Assembly (NCBI GenBank): GCA_029202525.1 | Contig: CP119325.1 | Span: 5,554,001-5,618,000, forward strand | Length of the DNA: 64,000 nucleotides | Direction: 5' to 3' | DNA from: Candidatus Pseudomonas phytovorans | Lineage (GTDB): Bacteria; Pseudomonadota; Gammaproteobacteria; Pseudomonadales; Pseudomonadaceae | Part shown: positions 9,116 through 17,403 of the stretch, piece by piece | Numbering within the stretch: the first letter of the stretch is position 1 | How the letters are laid out: every line of letters starts with the position of its first letter | The notes under the pieces: model-generated | Told to the model about the DNA's origin: nothing | The model's database searches: none | What the model saw: only the letters and a program-made list of their open reading frames with translations | Made by a program: the position numbers and the translations under genes

Positions 9116-9417
9116 GCCATGGCATTTTCAGCGTTTGTAAGATCGAGCGCCGCCCGCGCGGCGCTTCGCGGGGCAAGCCCGCTCCCACACTTGTTGCAAC
9201 GTGCCGAACCTGTCAGGCCATGGTTGCCAGCCTTGTTGCCCTGACTGGGTTTCTCGACTGGCGCATCCGCCGCCCCGCCTGTCTTGAGACATTCACCACA
9301 GCGGGCAACGCCGCTTCCACAGGCATGGCCACGTTGCAACAAATGTGGGAGCGGGCTTGCCCCGCGAAGCGCCGCGCGGGCGGCGCTCGATCTCACAGGC
9401 GCAGAAAATGCCATGGC
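9116..9417. repeat. Composite inverted repeat, copy A (302 bp)
   Basis: Arms of 88 bp (9116-9203 and 9330-9417) align as inverted repeats without gaps around a 126-bp centre. Each arm holds two nested palindromes: GAGCGCCGC...GCGGCGCT and a REP-type core CGGGGCAAGCCCGCTCCCAC, ending GTTGCAACGTG at the centre side. The outermost eight bases are GCCATGGC. Related copies are at 17112-17361 and 40640-40911. It fills most of the gap between wspA and the yebE-like gene and ends 11 nt from the latter's stop. The rest of 9001-9428 shows no gene. Confidence 0.85.
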
Positions 9418-9428
9418 AAGCGCAGTTG

Positions 9429-10109
9429 CTACGCTACCGCCAACCGCACCTGGCTTTCCAGCTCTTGGCGCAAGCCCGGGTCCAGGCGCAGTTGGCGGGC
9501 CAGTTCGTCGAGGTAGGCACGCTCCATGAAGTTTTCCTGGTCAACCATCATCACACTGGCCAGGTACATCTCGGCGGCCATTTCCGGCGTTTGCGCGGCA
9601 CGGGCGACTTCGGCCGGGTCCAGCGGTTTGTTCAGCTCGGCATGCAGCCAGTGCTGCAGTTCGCGGTCGCTGTCCAGGCGGGTGAACTCGCCTTCGATCA
9701 GCGCCCGCTCGCGCTCATCGATATGGCCATCGGACTTGGCCGCCGCCACCAACGCCCGCAGCACCGCCTGGCTGTGCTGCTCAACCTGGGCAGGCGGCAG
9801 GCGATCGACGGTTTGAGGTTCGCCAGTGTTAGTCCGTTGATTGGCCTGCCAGTTGCCGTAGGCTTTATAGGCCAGCACACCCAGCGCAGCCAGGCCACCG
9901 TAGGTCAATGCCTTGCCGCCGTACTTTCGGGCCTTCTTGCTACCCAGCAACAGGCCCAGAGCGCCCCCACCCAACAGGCCACCACCGGCACCGGACAACA
10001 GCCCGCCAAGCCCACCGGCAGCGCTGCCGGACTTGTTGCCACCCCCCTGTTTTTCGAGCATTTGCTGGCCGGATTTGAGGAGTTGATCGAGCAAGCCGCG
10101 GGTGTTCAT
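9429..10109 (-). CDS. YebE-like DUF533 inner-membrane protein (TerB-like fold)
   Basis: A 226-aa protein. A glycine-rich, weakly hydrophobic N-terminal half (KQGGGNKSGSAAGGLGGLL; LGGGALGLLLGSKKARKYGG) and a possible membrane segment (GGLAALGVLAYKAYGNW, about 88-105) are followed by an acidic helical C-terminal domain with the TerB-like pattern (LRALVAAAKSDGHIDERERALIEGEF). This is the arrangement of DUF533/YebE proteins, whose function is not established. It is monocistronic by position, with a composite repeat just downstream. Confidence 0.8.
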   Translation of the reverse strand: MNTRGLLDQLLKSGQQMLEKQGGGNKSGSAAGGLGGLLSGAGGGLLGGGALGLLLGSKKARKYGGKALTYGGLAALGVLAYKAYGNWQANQRTNTGEPQTVDRLPPAQVEQHSQAVLRALVAAAKSDGHIDERERALIEGEFTRLDSDRELQHWLHAELNKPLDPAEVARAAQTPEMAAEMYLASVMMVDQENFMERAYLDELARQLRLDPGLRQELESQVRLAVA

Positions 10110-10265
10110 TCGTGTGTCTCCACGTAAGAAGATTCAATCGCCAGAGTAAGGCCTGCCCGACCACAAGCCATGTACGCATTTGCTTCCGGATGTTGCATTG
10201 GCTGGCAAAAAGCCAACTAGACTCGACCACTGCCGCGACCAAAATCTCCAAGAAGAGGGAACACC

Positions 10266-11417
10266 ATGTCAGTGCACAAGACCGCATTGCTCGGCGCCAT
10301 GACCGGTGCCATGCTGGCCAGCGCCAGCCTGCAGGCTGCCGAACCGCCCAAGGCCGTGGGGGCTGGCGAGGGGCGCCTGGATATCGTCGCCTGGCCTGGC
10401 TACATCGAGCGCGGTGAAAGCGACAAGGCCTACGACTGGGTGACCGGCTTCGAGAAGGAAACCGGCTGCAAGGTCAGTGTGAAGACGGCCGCCACCTCGG
10501 ACGAGATGGTCAGCCTGATGACCAAGGGCGGTTATGACCTGGTCACGGCCTCGGGTGATGCCTCGCTGCGGCTGATCGTGGGCAAGCGCGTGCAGCCGAT
10601 CAACACTGCGCTGATCCCCAACTGGAAGAACATCGACCCGCGCCTGCAGAACGGCGGCTGGTACGTGGTCGACAAGCAGGTCTACGGCACCCCTTACCAG
10701 TGGGGGCCGAACGTGCTGCTGTACAACACCAATACCTTCAAGCAGGCCCCGACCAGCTGGGGTGTGGTGTTCGAGCCGCAGAACCTGCCCGACGGCAAGC
10801 CGAACAAAGGCCGCGTGCAGGCCTACGACGGGCCGATCTACATCGCCGACGCAGCGCTGTACCTGAAGTCGGCCAAGCCCGAGCTGGGCATCAAAGACCC
10901 TTACGAGCTGAACGAGGAGCAATACAAGGCCGTGCTGGAACTGCTGCGCCAGCAGCAGCCGCTGATACACCGTTACTGGCACGACGCCACGGTGCAGATG
11001 AGCGACGTGAAGAATGAAGGCGTGGTGGCCTCCAGTTCCTGGGGCTACATGGTCAATGGCCTGAAGGCCGAGAACCAGCCAGTGGCCTCGACCATTCCCA
11101 AGGAAGGCGCGACCGGTTGGGCCGACACCACCATGCTGCACAGTGAGGCCAAGCACCCCAACTGCGCCTACAAGTGGATGGACTGGTCGCTGCAGCCGAA
11201 GGTGCAAGGTGACGTGGCGGCGTGGTTCGGCTCGTTGCCGGCGGTGCCGGCGGCGTGCACCGGCAGCGAACTGCTGGGCGCCGAGGGGTGCAAGACCAAC
11301 GGCTTCGACAACTTCGACAAGATTGCCTTCTGGAAAACGCCGCAGGCCCAGGGTGGCAAGTTTGTGCCGTATAGCCGCTGGACCCAGGACTACATTGCGA
11401 TCATGGGTGGGCGCTGA
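10266..11417 (+). CDS. ydcS: Periplasmic polyamine-type ABC substrate-binding protein (YdcS-like)
   Basis: 383 aa with a Sec signal peptide (MSVHKTALLGAMTGAMLAS, cleavage near ASLQAAEP). The mature start EGRLDIVAWPGYIERG is characteristic of the YdcS/PotD-like branch of putrescine/spermidine binding proteins. Motifs YDLVTASGDASLRL and YGTPYQWGPNVLLYN fit the family. First gene of a plus-strand cluster with an ATPase, two permeases and an aminobutyraldehyde dehydrogenase, which points to putrescine or a related amine as the ligand. An AAGAGGG ribosome-binding site precedes the ATG. Confidence 0.88.
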   Translation: MSVHKTALLGAMTGAMLASASLQAAEPPKAVGAGEGRLDIVAWPGYIERGESDKAYDWVTGFEKETGCKVSVKTAATSDEMVSLMTKGGYDLVTASGDASLRLIVGKRVQPINTALIPNWKNIDPRLQNGGWYVVDKQVYGTPYQWGPNVLLYNTNTFKQAPTSWGVVFEPQNLPDGKPNKGRVQAYDGPIYIADAALYLKSAKPELGIKDPYELNEEQYKAVLELLRQQQPLIHRYWHDATVQMSDVKNEGVVASSSWGYMVNGLKAENQPVASTIPKEGATGWADTTMLHSEAKHPNCAYKWMDWSLQPKVQGDVAAWFGSLPAVPAACTGSELLGAEGCKTNGFDNFDKIAFWKTPQAQGGKFVPYSRWTQDYIAIMGGR

Positions 11418-11431
11418 GGTTGCCTGAATAC

Positions 11432-11540
11432 CTGTGCTGGCCTCTTCGCGGGCTCGCCCGCTCCCACAGGTGAAGCGCCACCCTCACAGGCGGTGATCAA
11501 CCTGTGGGAGCGGGCGAGCCCGCGAAGGGGCCAGCGCAGG
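11432..11540. repeat. Inverted REP pair between ydcS and the ATPase gene
   Basis: Two REP elements face each other: CGCGGGCTCGCCCGCTCCCACAGG on the left and its inverse on the right, with outer arms CCTGTGCTGGCC/GGCCAGCGCAGG. Lying inside a putative operon, the pair could lower transcription into the downstream ABC genes or stabilise the ydcS message, so that binding protein outnumbers transporter. Confidence 0.85.
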
Positions 11541-11566
11541 AAAACACTGATTCCTGGAGCCCACGC

Positions 11567-12598
11567 ATGCCCCTAGCCGTCCAGTTCACCCAGGTTTCCC
11601 GCACCTTCGGCGAGGTCAAGGCCGTCGACCAGGTCAGCATCGACATCATCGATGGCGAGTTCTTCTCCATGCTCGGCCCTTCCGGCTCGGGCAAAACCAC
11701 CTGCCTGCGCCTGATCGCAGGCTTCGAGCAACCCACCAGCGGTTCGATCCGCATCCATGGGGTGGAGGCCGCTGGCGTGCCGCCCTACCAGCGCGACGTC
11801 AACACCGTGTTCCAGGACTACGCGCTGTTCCCGCACATGAACGTGCTGGACAACATCGCCTACGGCCTGAAGGTAAAAGGCGTGGCCAAGGCCGAACGCT
11901 ACAGCCGCGCCGAAGAAGCCCTGGCCATGGTGGCCCTGGCAGGTTATGGCGCGCGCAAGCCGGCGCAACTGTCGGGTGGCCAGCGCCAGCGTGTCGCCCT
12001 GGCCCGTGCGCTGGTCAACCGGCCGCGGGTACTGCTGCTGGATGAACCGCTGGGCGCGCTGGACCTGAAGTTGCGCGAACAGATGCAGGGCGAGCTGAAA
12101 AAGCTGCAACGCCAGCTGGGTATCACCTTCATTTTCGTCACCCACGACCAGACCGAAGCCCTGTCGATGTCCGACCGTGTCGCAGTGTTCAACCGCGGCC
12201 GTATCGAACAGGTCGACACCCCGCGCAATCTGTACATGAAGCCCGCGACCACCTTCGTTGCCGAATTCGTCGGCACGTCCAACGTGGTGCGTGGCGAGCT
12301 GGCCATGCAGCTCAACGGCAGCCCGGCGCCCTTCTCCATCCGCCCAGAGCACATCCGCTTGGGCGACCTGGTGGTCACCAGCCACGAAGTGCAGGTAAGC
12401 GGCCTGTTGCGCGATGTGCAGTACCAAGGCAGTGCCACCCGCTTCGAGCTGCAACTGGACAGCGGCCAGCTGTTGGCGGTCAGCCAGGCCAACGACCGTT
12501 GGCAAGCGCAGGCCCACGCCTGGCAGCCCGGGCAGCGGGTGCAGGCACACTGGCCGCGCGAGGCCATGACGTTACTGCAGGAAACCGAGGCCCGCTGA
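11567..12598 (+). CDS. ydcT: Polyamine-type ABC transporter ATP-binding protein (PotA/YdcT-like)
   Basis: 343 aa. Walker A GPSGSGKTT (37-45), signature LSGGQRQRVALARAL, Walker B VLLLDEPLGALD, H-loop THDQTEALSMSD, then a TOBE-type C-terminal domain. The frame is open from 11504, but that stretch lies in the REP pair; the ATG at 11567 has a GGAG at 11556-11559 and begins MPLAVQFTQVSRTFG, the normal N terminus. It energises the importer made with the two permeases that follow (gap of 1 nt to the next gene). Confidence 0.92.
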   Translation: MPLAVQFTQVSRTFGEVKAVDQVSIDIIDGEFFSMLGPSGSGKTTCLRLIAGFEQPTSGSIRIHGVEAAGVPPYQRDVNTVFQDYALFPHMNVLDNIAYGLKVKGVAKAERYSRAEEALAMVALAGYGARKPAQLSGGQRQRVALARALVNRPRVLLLDEPLGALDLKLREQMQGELKKLQRQLGITFIFVTHDQTEALSMSDRVAVFNRGRIEQVDTPRNLYMKPATTFVAEFVGTSNVVRGELAMQLNGSPAPFSIRPEHIRLGDLVVTSHEVQVSGLLRDVQYQGSATRFELQLDSGQLLAVSQANDRWQAQAHAWQPGQRVQAHWPREAMTLLQETEAR

Positions 12599-12599
12599 C

Positions 12600-13511
12600 A
12601 TGAGCACACTGCGCAGCCTGTCCAACCTGCTGTACCGGCGCCCCAACCTGTATCTGGCTTTGCTGCTGATACCCCCGCTGACGTGGTTCGGCGCCATCTA
12701 CCTGGGCTCGTTGCTGAACCTGCTGTGGCAGGGCTTCTATACCTTCGACGACTTCACCATGGCGGTGACCCCGGACCTGACCCTGGGCAACTTCGCCGCG
12801 CTGTTCAACCCGTCGAACTTCGACATCATCCTGCGCACCCTGGGCATGGCGGTGGCAGTGTCGCTGGCCAGCGCTGTACTGGCCTTCCCCATTGCCTATT
12901 ACATGGCGCGCTACACCAGCGGCAAGACCAAGGCGTTTTTCTACATTGCGGTGATGATGCCGATGTGGGCCAGCTACATCGTCAAGACCTATGCCTGGAC
13001 CCTGCTGCTGGCAAAGGGCGGCGTAGCCCAGTGGTTCGTCCAGCAGTTGCATCTGGACGGCCTGCTACAGCTGGTGTTGACGGTACCGGGTGTGGGCGGC
13101 AGCACGCTGTCGACCTCCCACCTGGGGCGCTTCATGGTGTTTGTGTACATCTGGCTGCCGTTCATGATCCTGCCGATCCAGGCCGCACTGGAGCGCCTGC
13201 CGCCGTCGCTGCTGCAAGCCTCGGCGGACCTTGGCGCACGGCCTGGGCAAACCTTTGTGCAGGTGATCTTGCCGCTGTCGATCCCGGGCATCGCCGCCGG
13301 CTCGATCTTCACCTTCTCGCTCACCCTGGGTGATTTCATCGTGCCGCAGCTGGTCGGCCCGCCCGGCTACTTCATCGGCAGCATGGTCTATGCCCAGCAA
13401 GGAGCGATCGGCAACATGCCGATGGCCGCCGCGTTCACCCTGGTCCCCATCGTGCTGATTGCGGTGTACCTGTCCATCGTCAAGCGCCTGGGGGCCTTCG
13501 ATGCACTCTGA
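12600..13511 (+). CDS. ydcU: ABC transporter permease (PotB/YdcU-like)
   Basis: 303 aa, about six membrane segments (for example LYLALLLIPPLTWFGAIYLG, ILRTLGMAVAVSLASAVLAF, FFYIAVMMPMWASYIV). The inner-membrane permease coupling loop with the EAA-type motif is seen near ASADLGARPGQTFVQVILPLS. Starts 1 nt after the ATPase stop and overlaps the next permease by 11 nt. Forms the heterodimeric channel with the following gene. Confidence 0.9.
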   Translation: MSTLRSLSNLLYRRPNLYLALLLIPPLTWFGAIYLGSLLNLLWQGFYTFDDFTMAVTPDLTLGNFAALFNPSNFDIILRTLGMAVAVSLASAVLAFPIAYYMARYTSGKTKAFFYIAVMMPMWASYIVKTYAWTLLLAKGGVAQWFVQQLHLDGLLQLVLTVPGVGGSTLSTSHLGRFMVFVYIWLPFMILPIQAALERLPPSLLQASADLGARPGQTFVQVILPLSIPGIAAGSIFTFSLTLGDFIVPQLVGPPGYFIGSMVYAQQGAIGNMPMAAAFTLVPIVLIAVYLSIVKRLGAFDAL

Positions 13512-14307
13512 AAAAGCGTCTACAGGGCTACGCCTGGCGGCGTGGGGCGGGCTGGTGTTCCTGCATTTCCCGATACTGATCATCTTCCTGTACGCCTTCA
13601 ACACCGAAGACGCGGCATTCAGCTTTCCACCCAAGGGCTTCACCCTGAAGTGGATTGGCGTGGCCTTCGCCCGGCCCGACGTGCTGGAGGCGATCAAGCT
13701 GTCGCTGCAGGTCGCCTGCCTGGCCACGCTGATTGCCCTGGTGCTCGGCACGCTGGCCTCGGCCGCGCTGTATCGGCGCAACTTCTTCGGCAAGGAGAGT
13801 ATTTCGCTGATGCTGATCCTGCCCATCGCCCTGCCCGGCATCATCACCGGCATCGCCCTGCTATCGGCGTTCAAGGTTTTGGGTATAGAGCCCGGGGTAT
13901 TCACCATCGTGGTCGGCCATGCCACCTTTTGCGTAGTGATCGTCTACAACAACGTCATCGCCCGCCTGCGGCGCACCTCGCAAAGCCTGATCGAAGCGTC
14001 AATGGACCTGGGCGCCGATGGCTGGCAAACCTTCCGCTACATCATCCTGCCCAACCTCGGCTCGGCATTGCTGGCCGGCGGCATGCTGGCATTTGCCTTG
14101 TCGTTCGATGAAATCATCGTCACCACCTTCACCGCCGGCCACGAGCGCACCCTGCCGATCTGGTTGCTCAACCAGCTCAGCCGCCCGCGCGATGTGCCGG
14201 TGACCAACGTGGTCGCCATGCTGGTGATGCTGGTGACCATGCTGCCGATCCTTGGCGCCTATTACCTGACCCGTGGCGGCGAAAGCGTCGCGGGCAGTGG
14301 CAAATGA
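13501..14307 (+). CDS. ydcV: ABC transporter permease (PotC/YdcV-like)
   Basis: 268 aa, second permease of the importer. Hydrophobic segments include LAAWGGLVFLHFPILIIFLY and LMLILPIALPGIITGIALL; the EAA loop reads EASMDLGADGWQTFRYIILPN. The frame opens at 13459, but the ATG at 13501 (MHSEKAS) gives the usual short N terminus and overlaps the previous stop by 11 nt, suggesting coupled translation. Confidence 0.9.
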   Translation: MHSEKASTGLRLAAWGGLVFLHFPILIIFLYAFNTEDAAFSFPPKGFTLKWIGVAFARPDVLEAIKLSLQVACLATLIALVLGTLASAALYRRNFFGKESISLMLILPIALPGIITGIALLSAFKVLGIEPGVFTIVVGHATFCVVIVYNNVIARLRRTSQSLIEASMDLGADGWQTFRYIILPNLGSALLAGGMLAFALSFDEIIVTTFTAGHERTLPIWLLNQLSRPRDVPVTNVVAMLVMLVTMLPILGAYYLTRGGESVAGSGK

Positions 14308-14324
14308 CCCTTGAGGAGCCCACG

Positions 14325-15749
14325 ATGCAAACGCAGATGCTGATCAATGGCCAACTGGTCGCTGGCCAAGGCCCGGTCTGGACCGTACTCAACCCGGCGC
14401 TGGGAACGGCCCTGGCGCAGATCAACGAAGCCACCGAGGCCCAGGTGGACAGCGCCGTGCGCGCCGCCGACCAGGCCTTCGACAGCTGGTCACAAACCAG
14501 CCCCAAGGAGCGCTCGCAAACCTTGCTGGCGCTGGCCGATGCCATTGAAACCCATGGTGATGAACTGGCCCGGCTGGAATCGCAAAACTGCGGCAAGCCG
14601 CTGAGCGCCGCGCTGAACGATGAGATCCCGGCGATTGCCGACGTATTCCGCTACTTTGCCGGTGCGGCGCGCTGCCTGGGCGGCTCGGCGGCCGGCGAAT
14701 ACCTGCCGGGCCACACCTCGATGATCCGCCGTGACCCGCTGGGTGTAGTGGCCTCCATCGCTCCGTGGAACTACCCGTTGATGATGCTGGCCTGGAAGAT
14801 CGCCCCTGCCCTGGCAGCCGGCAACACGGTGGTGATCAAGCCGTCTGAAATGACCCCGCTGACCGCCTTGCGCCTGGGTGAGCTGGCCCAGGACCTGCTG
14901 CCGCCGGGCGTACTGAACATTCTCTTTGGCCGCGGCCAGACCGTCGGCAACCCGCTGGTCACCCACCCCAAGGTGCGCATGGTGTCCCTTACGGGCTCGA
15001 TCCCTACGGGTGCGCACATCATCAGCGCCACCGCTGACAGCGTGAAACGCATGCACATGGAACTGGGTGGCAAAGCGCCTGTGCTGGTGTTCGACGACGC
15101 CGATATCGACGCCGTCATCGACGGCATCCGCACCTTCGGCTTCTACAACGCCGGCCAGGACTGCACCGCCGCCTGCCGCCTGTACGTGCAAGACGGCATC
15201 TACGAGCGCTTTGTCGAACGCCTGGGCGAAGCCGTCGCCAGTCTCAAAGCTGGCTTGCAGGAGGCCGAAGACACCGAGTTGGGGCCGCTGATCAGTGCCC
15301 AGCATCGCGACAAGGTCGCCGGGCTGGTGCAGCGGGCCATCGCCCAACCGCACATCCGGCTGGTGACTGGCGGCAAGGCGATTGAGGGCGACGGGTTCTT
15401 CTTCGAGCCAACCGTGCTGGCCGATGCCCTGCAGGACGATGAAATCGTGCGCAACGAAGTGTTCGGCCCGGTGGTGTCGGTCACCCGCTTCAACGACGAA
15501 GCACAGGCGCTGGAATGGGCCAACGACTCCAACTACGGCCTCGCCTCATCGGTCTGGACCCGCGACACCGGCCGCGCCCACCGCCTGGCGGCGCGCTTGC
15601 AGTATGGCTGCACCTGGGTGAACACCCACTTCATGCTGGTCAGCGAAATGCCCCACGGCGGGCAGAAGCATTCGGGGTACGGGAAGGATATGTCGATGTA
15701 TGGGCTGGAGGATTACACCTGTGTGCGGCATGTGATGATCAAGCACTAG
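14325..15749 (+). CDS. patD: Gamma-aminobutyraldehyde dehydrogenase
   Basis: Oxidises 4-aminobutanal, made from putrescine, to GABA with NAD+. 474 aa, the same length as E. coli PatD/YdcW. The catalytic cysteine is C280 in NAGQDCTAACR and the general base E246 is in MELGGK; the NAD-binding region IAPWNYPLMM and IKPSEMTPL is intact. The start at 14325 has a strong GAGGAG at 14313-14318; an upstream in-frame ATG at 14304, overlapping the permease stop, is less likely. Its place after the amine importer supports putrescine use. Confidence 0.9.
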   Translation: MQTQMLINGQLVAGQGPVWTVLNPALGTALAQINEATEAQVDSAVRAADQAFDSWSQTSPKERSQTLLALADAIETHGDELARLESQNCGKPLSAALNDEIPAIADVFRYFAGAARCLGGSAAGEYLPGHTSMIRRDPLGVVASIAPWNYPLMMLAWKIAPALAAGNTVVIKPSEMTPLTALRLGELAQDLLPPGVLNILFGRGQTVGNPLVTHPKVRMVSLTGSIPTGAHIISATADSVKRMHMELGGKAPVLVFDDADIDAVIDGIRTFGFYNAGQDCTAACRLYVQDGIYERFVERLGEAVASLKAGLQEAEDTELGPLISAQHRDKVAGLVQRAIAQPHIRLVTGGKAIEGDGFFFEPTVLADALQDDEIVRNEVFGPVVSVTRFNDEAQALEWANDSNYGLASSVWTRDTGRAHRLAARLQYGCTWVNTHFMLVSEMPHGGQKHSGYGKDMSMYGLEDYTCVRHVMIKH

Positions 15750-15771
15750 CCTGAAGCGCCTGTACGGTGTT

Positions 15772-15811
15772 TGTAGGAGCGGCCCTTTCGCGACACAAGG
15801 CCGCTCCTACA
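15772..15811. terminator. REP-like hairpin after patD
   Basis: A perfect 13-bp stem (TGTAGGAGCGGCC, 15772-15784, with 15799-15811) and a 14-nt loop between the converging patD and Old Yellow Enzyme genes. It belongs to a different REP type (CTCCTACA) from the CTCCCACAGG elements elsewhere. Probably a bidirectional transcription barrier; no U tract is present. Confidence 0.65.
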
Positions 15812-15831
15812 GGGATCGCGCAAGGTTCGGA

Positions 15832-16938
15832 TCAATCTCGCAAATCGGACTCATGAATCGGGTTGGCCCGGCTGGTGGCGCGCTGGTATTGCGCTGGCCA
15901 GGTGGCCTTGTTGCCGCCCAGGTCGTCGTCGGCATGCAGCGGCCAGTACGGGTCGCGCAGCAGCTCGCGGGCGAGGAAAATGAGGTCGGCCTGGCCGGTG
16001 CGCAGGATGTGCTCCGCCTGGGCGGGTTCGGTAATCATGCCCACGGTGCCGGTGGCTATTTCCGACTCTTTGCGCACGCGCTCGGCGAAGCGGGTCTGAT
16101 AGCCCGGGCCGGTAGGGATCTCGGCGTTGACCGAGGTGCCACCGGAAGAGACGTCGATCAGGTCGACACCCAGGCCGCGCAGTCGCCGGGCCAGTTCGAC
16201 GGTTTCATCCGGGTTCCAGCCATCTTCCACCCAGTCGGTTGCCGATACCCGTACCAACAGCGGCAGCTCAGCTGGCCAGACCTCGCGCACTGCCTCGACC
16301 ACCTGCAGGGTCAGGCGAATGCGGTTTTCAAAGCAACTGCCGTATTCGTCACGGCGCTGGTTACTCAGCGGCGAAAGGAACTGGTGTAGCAGGTAGCCAT
16401 GGGCGGCGTGGATTTCGACCACCTTGAAACCGGCCTGCAAGGCACGTTGGGTCGAGGCAACGAAAGCCGCAATCACGTCCTGGATCTCGTCCTGCGTCAG
16501 CTCGTGTGGCGGTGTGTGTTGCGGGTCGAAAGCGATCTTCGACGGGCCTACTGGCTGCCAGCCGCCCTCCTCCGGTTTGACGCTGCCTTGCTTGCCCAGC
16601 CACGGGCGATAGGTGCTGGCCTTGCGCCCGGCGTGGGCCAGCTGGATGCCTGGCACAGCTCCTTGGGCGGTGATGAAGCGGGTGATGCGTTGCAGCGGGG
16701 CAATCTGCGCGTCGTCCCACAGGCCGAGGTCTTCGGCGGTAATGCGGCCATCGGCGGTAACGGCCACGGCTTCAGTGATCACCAAACCCGCGCCACCGAC
16801 AGCGCGGCTGCCCAGATGGACAAGGTGCCAGTCGTTGGCCAGGCCATCGATAGCGGAATACTGGCACATCGGCGAAACAGCGATGCGGTTGGGCAGGGTC
16901 AACTGACGCAGGGTGTAAGGCTCGAGCAGCAGGCTCAT
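15832..16938 (-). CDS. Old Yellow Enzyme family NADH:flavin oxidoreductase (xenobiotic reductase-like)
   Basis: An FMN-dependent ene-reductase, reducing activated C=C bonds or nitro compounds with NAD(P)H. 368 aa. Family motifs: N-terminal LEPYTLRQLTLPNRI, PMCQYSA with the flavin-modulating Cys of the YqjM/XenA class, HAGRKAS, and the substrate-binding HAAHGYLLHQFLSPLSNQR. The motif usually reading DEYGGSFENR is DEYGSCFENR here. The ATG at 16938 has a strong GGAGG on the minus strand; the longer frame from 16992 lacks one. The physiological substrate cannot be told from sequence. Confidence 0.9.
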   Translation of the reverse strand: MSLLLEPYTLRQLTLPNRIAVSPMCQYSAIDGLANDWHLVHLGSRAVGGAGLVITEAVAVTADGRITAEDLGLWDDAQIAPLQRITRFITAQGAVPGIQLAHAGRKASTYRPWLGKQGSVKPEEGGWQPVGPSKIAFDPQHTPPHELTQDEIQDVIAAFVASTQRALQAGFKVVEIHAAHGYLLHQFLSPLSNQRRDEYGSCFENRIRLTLQVVEAVREVWPAELPLLVRVSATDWVEDGWNPDETVELARRLRGLGVDLIDVSSGGTSVNAEIPTGPGYQTRFAERVRKESEIATGTVGMITEPAQAEHILRTGQADLIFLARELLRDPYWPLHADDDLGGNKATWPAQYQRATSRANPIHESDLRD

Positions 16939-17111
16939 GAGGGCACCTCCCAAGGACTCCAATGGTGATCCGGCCCGGACACTCAATTGCACGTCCCTGG
17001 CCCAGGTCCGGTCATAACTTCAGACTAGACCAGAATGGGTGGGGGGAAGGTTCCATGGGATTTTGGGGTGGGGTGCGGGGTGATCGTCTTGAGAGTGATG
17101 TCGCCTATCAG

Positions 17112-17361
17112 ATCGAGCGCCGCCCGCGCGGCGCTTCGCGGGGCAAGCCCGCTCCCACATTTGTTGCAACGTGGCCATGCCTGTAAGGCCATGGTTGTCA
17201 GCCTTGTTGACATGACTGGATTTCAAGGTGGGCATTGAAGCCGCCCCGCTTGCCGCAAGCCATGCGCCAAGGCGGGCAAACATGGCCTGACAGGTTCGGC
17301 ACGTTGCAACAAATGTGGGAGCGGGCTTGCCCCGCGAAGCGCCGCGCGGGCGGCGCTCGAT
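17112..17361. repeat. Composite inverted repeat, copy B (250 bp)
   Basis: Arms of 62 bp (17112-17173 and 17300-17361) match those of copy A and contain the same two nested palindromes and the GTTGCAACGTG inner end. The 126-bp centre shares CCTGTAAGGCCATGGTTGTC and CCGCCCCGC-type stretches with copies A and C. It occupies most of the 465-nt gap between the Old Yellow Enzyme gene and recJ; no gene is seen in the remainder. Confidence 0.85.
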
Positions 17362-17403
17362 TTCCGCCACGCTACAAAAATCAAGGCGAACCCCGCGTTG
17401 GGC

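Noticed and set aside
9116..9417. Composite repeats as a CRISPR-like array
   Set aside because: Only two inverted arms per locus, no regular direct repeats or spacers and no cas genes.
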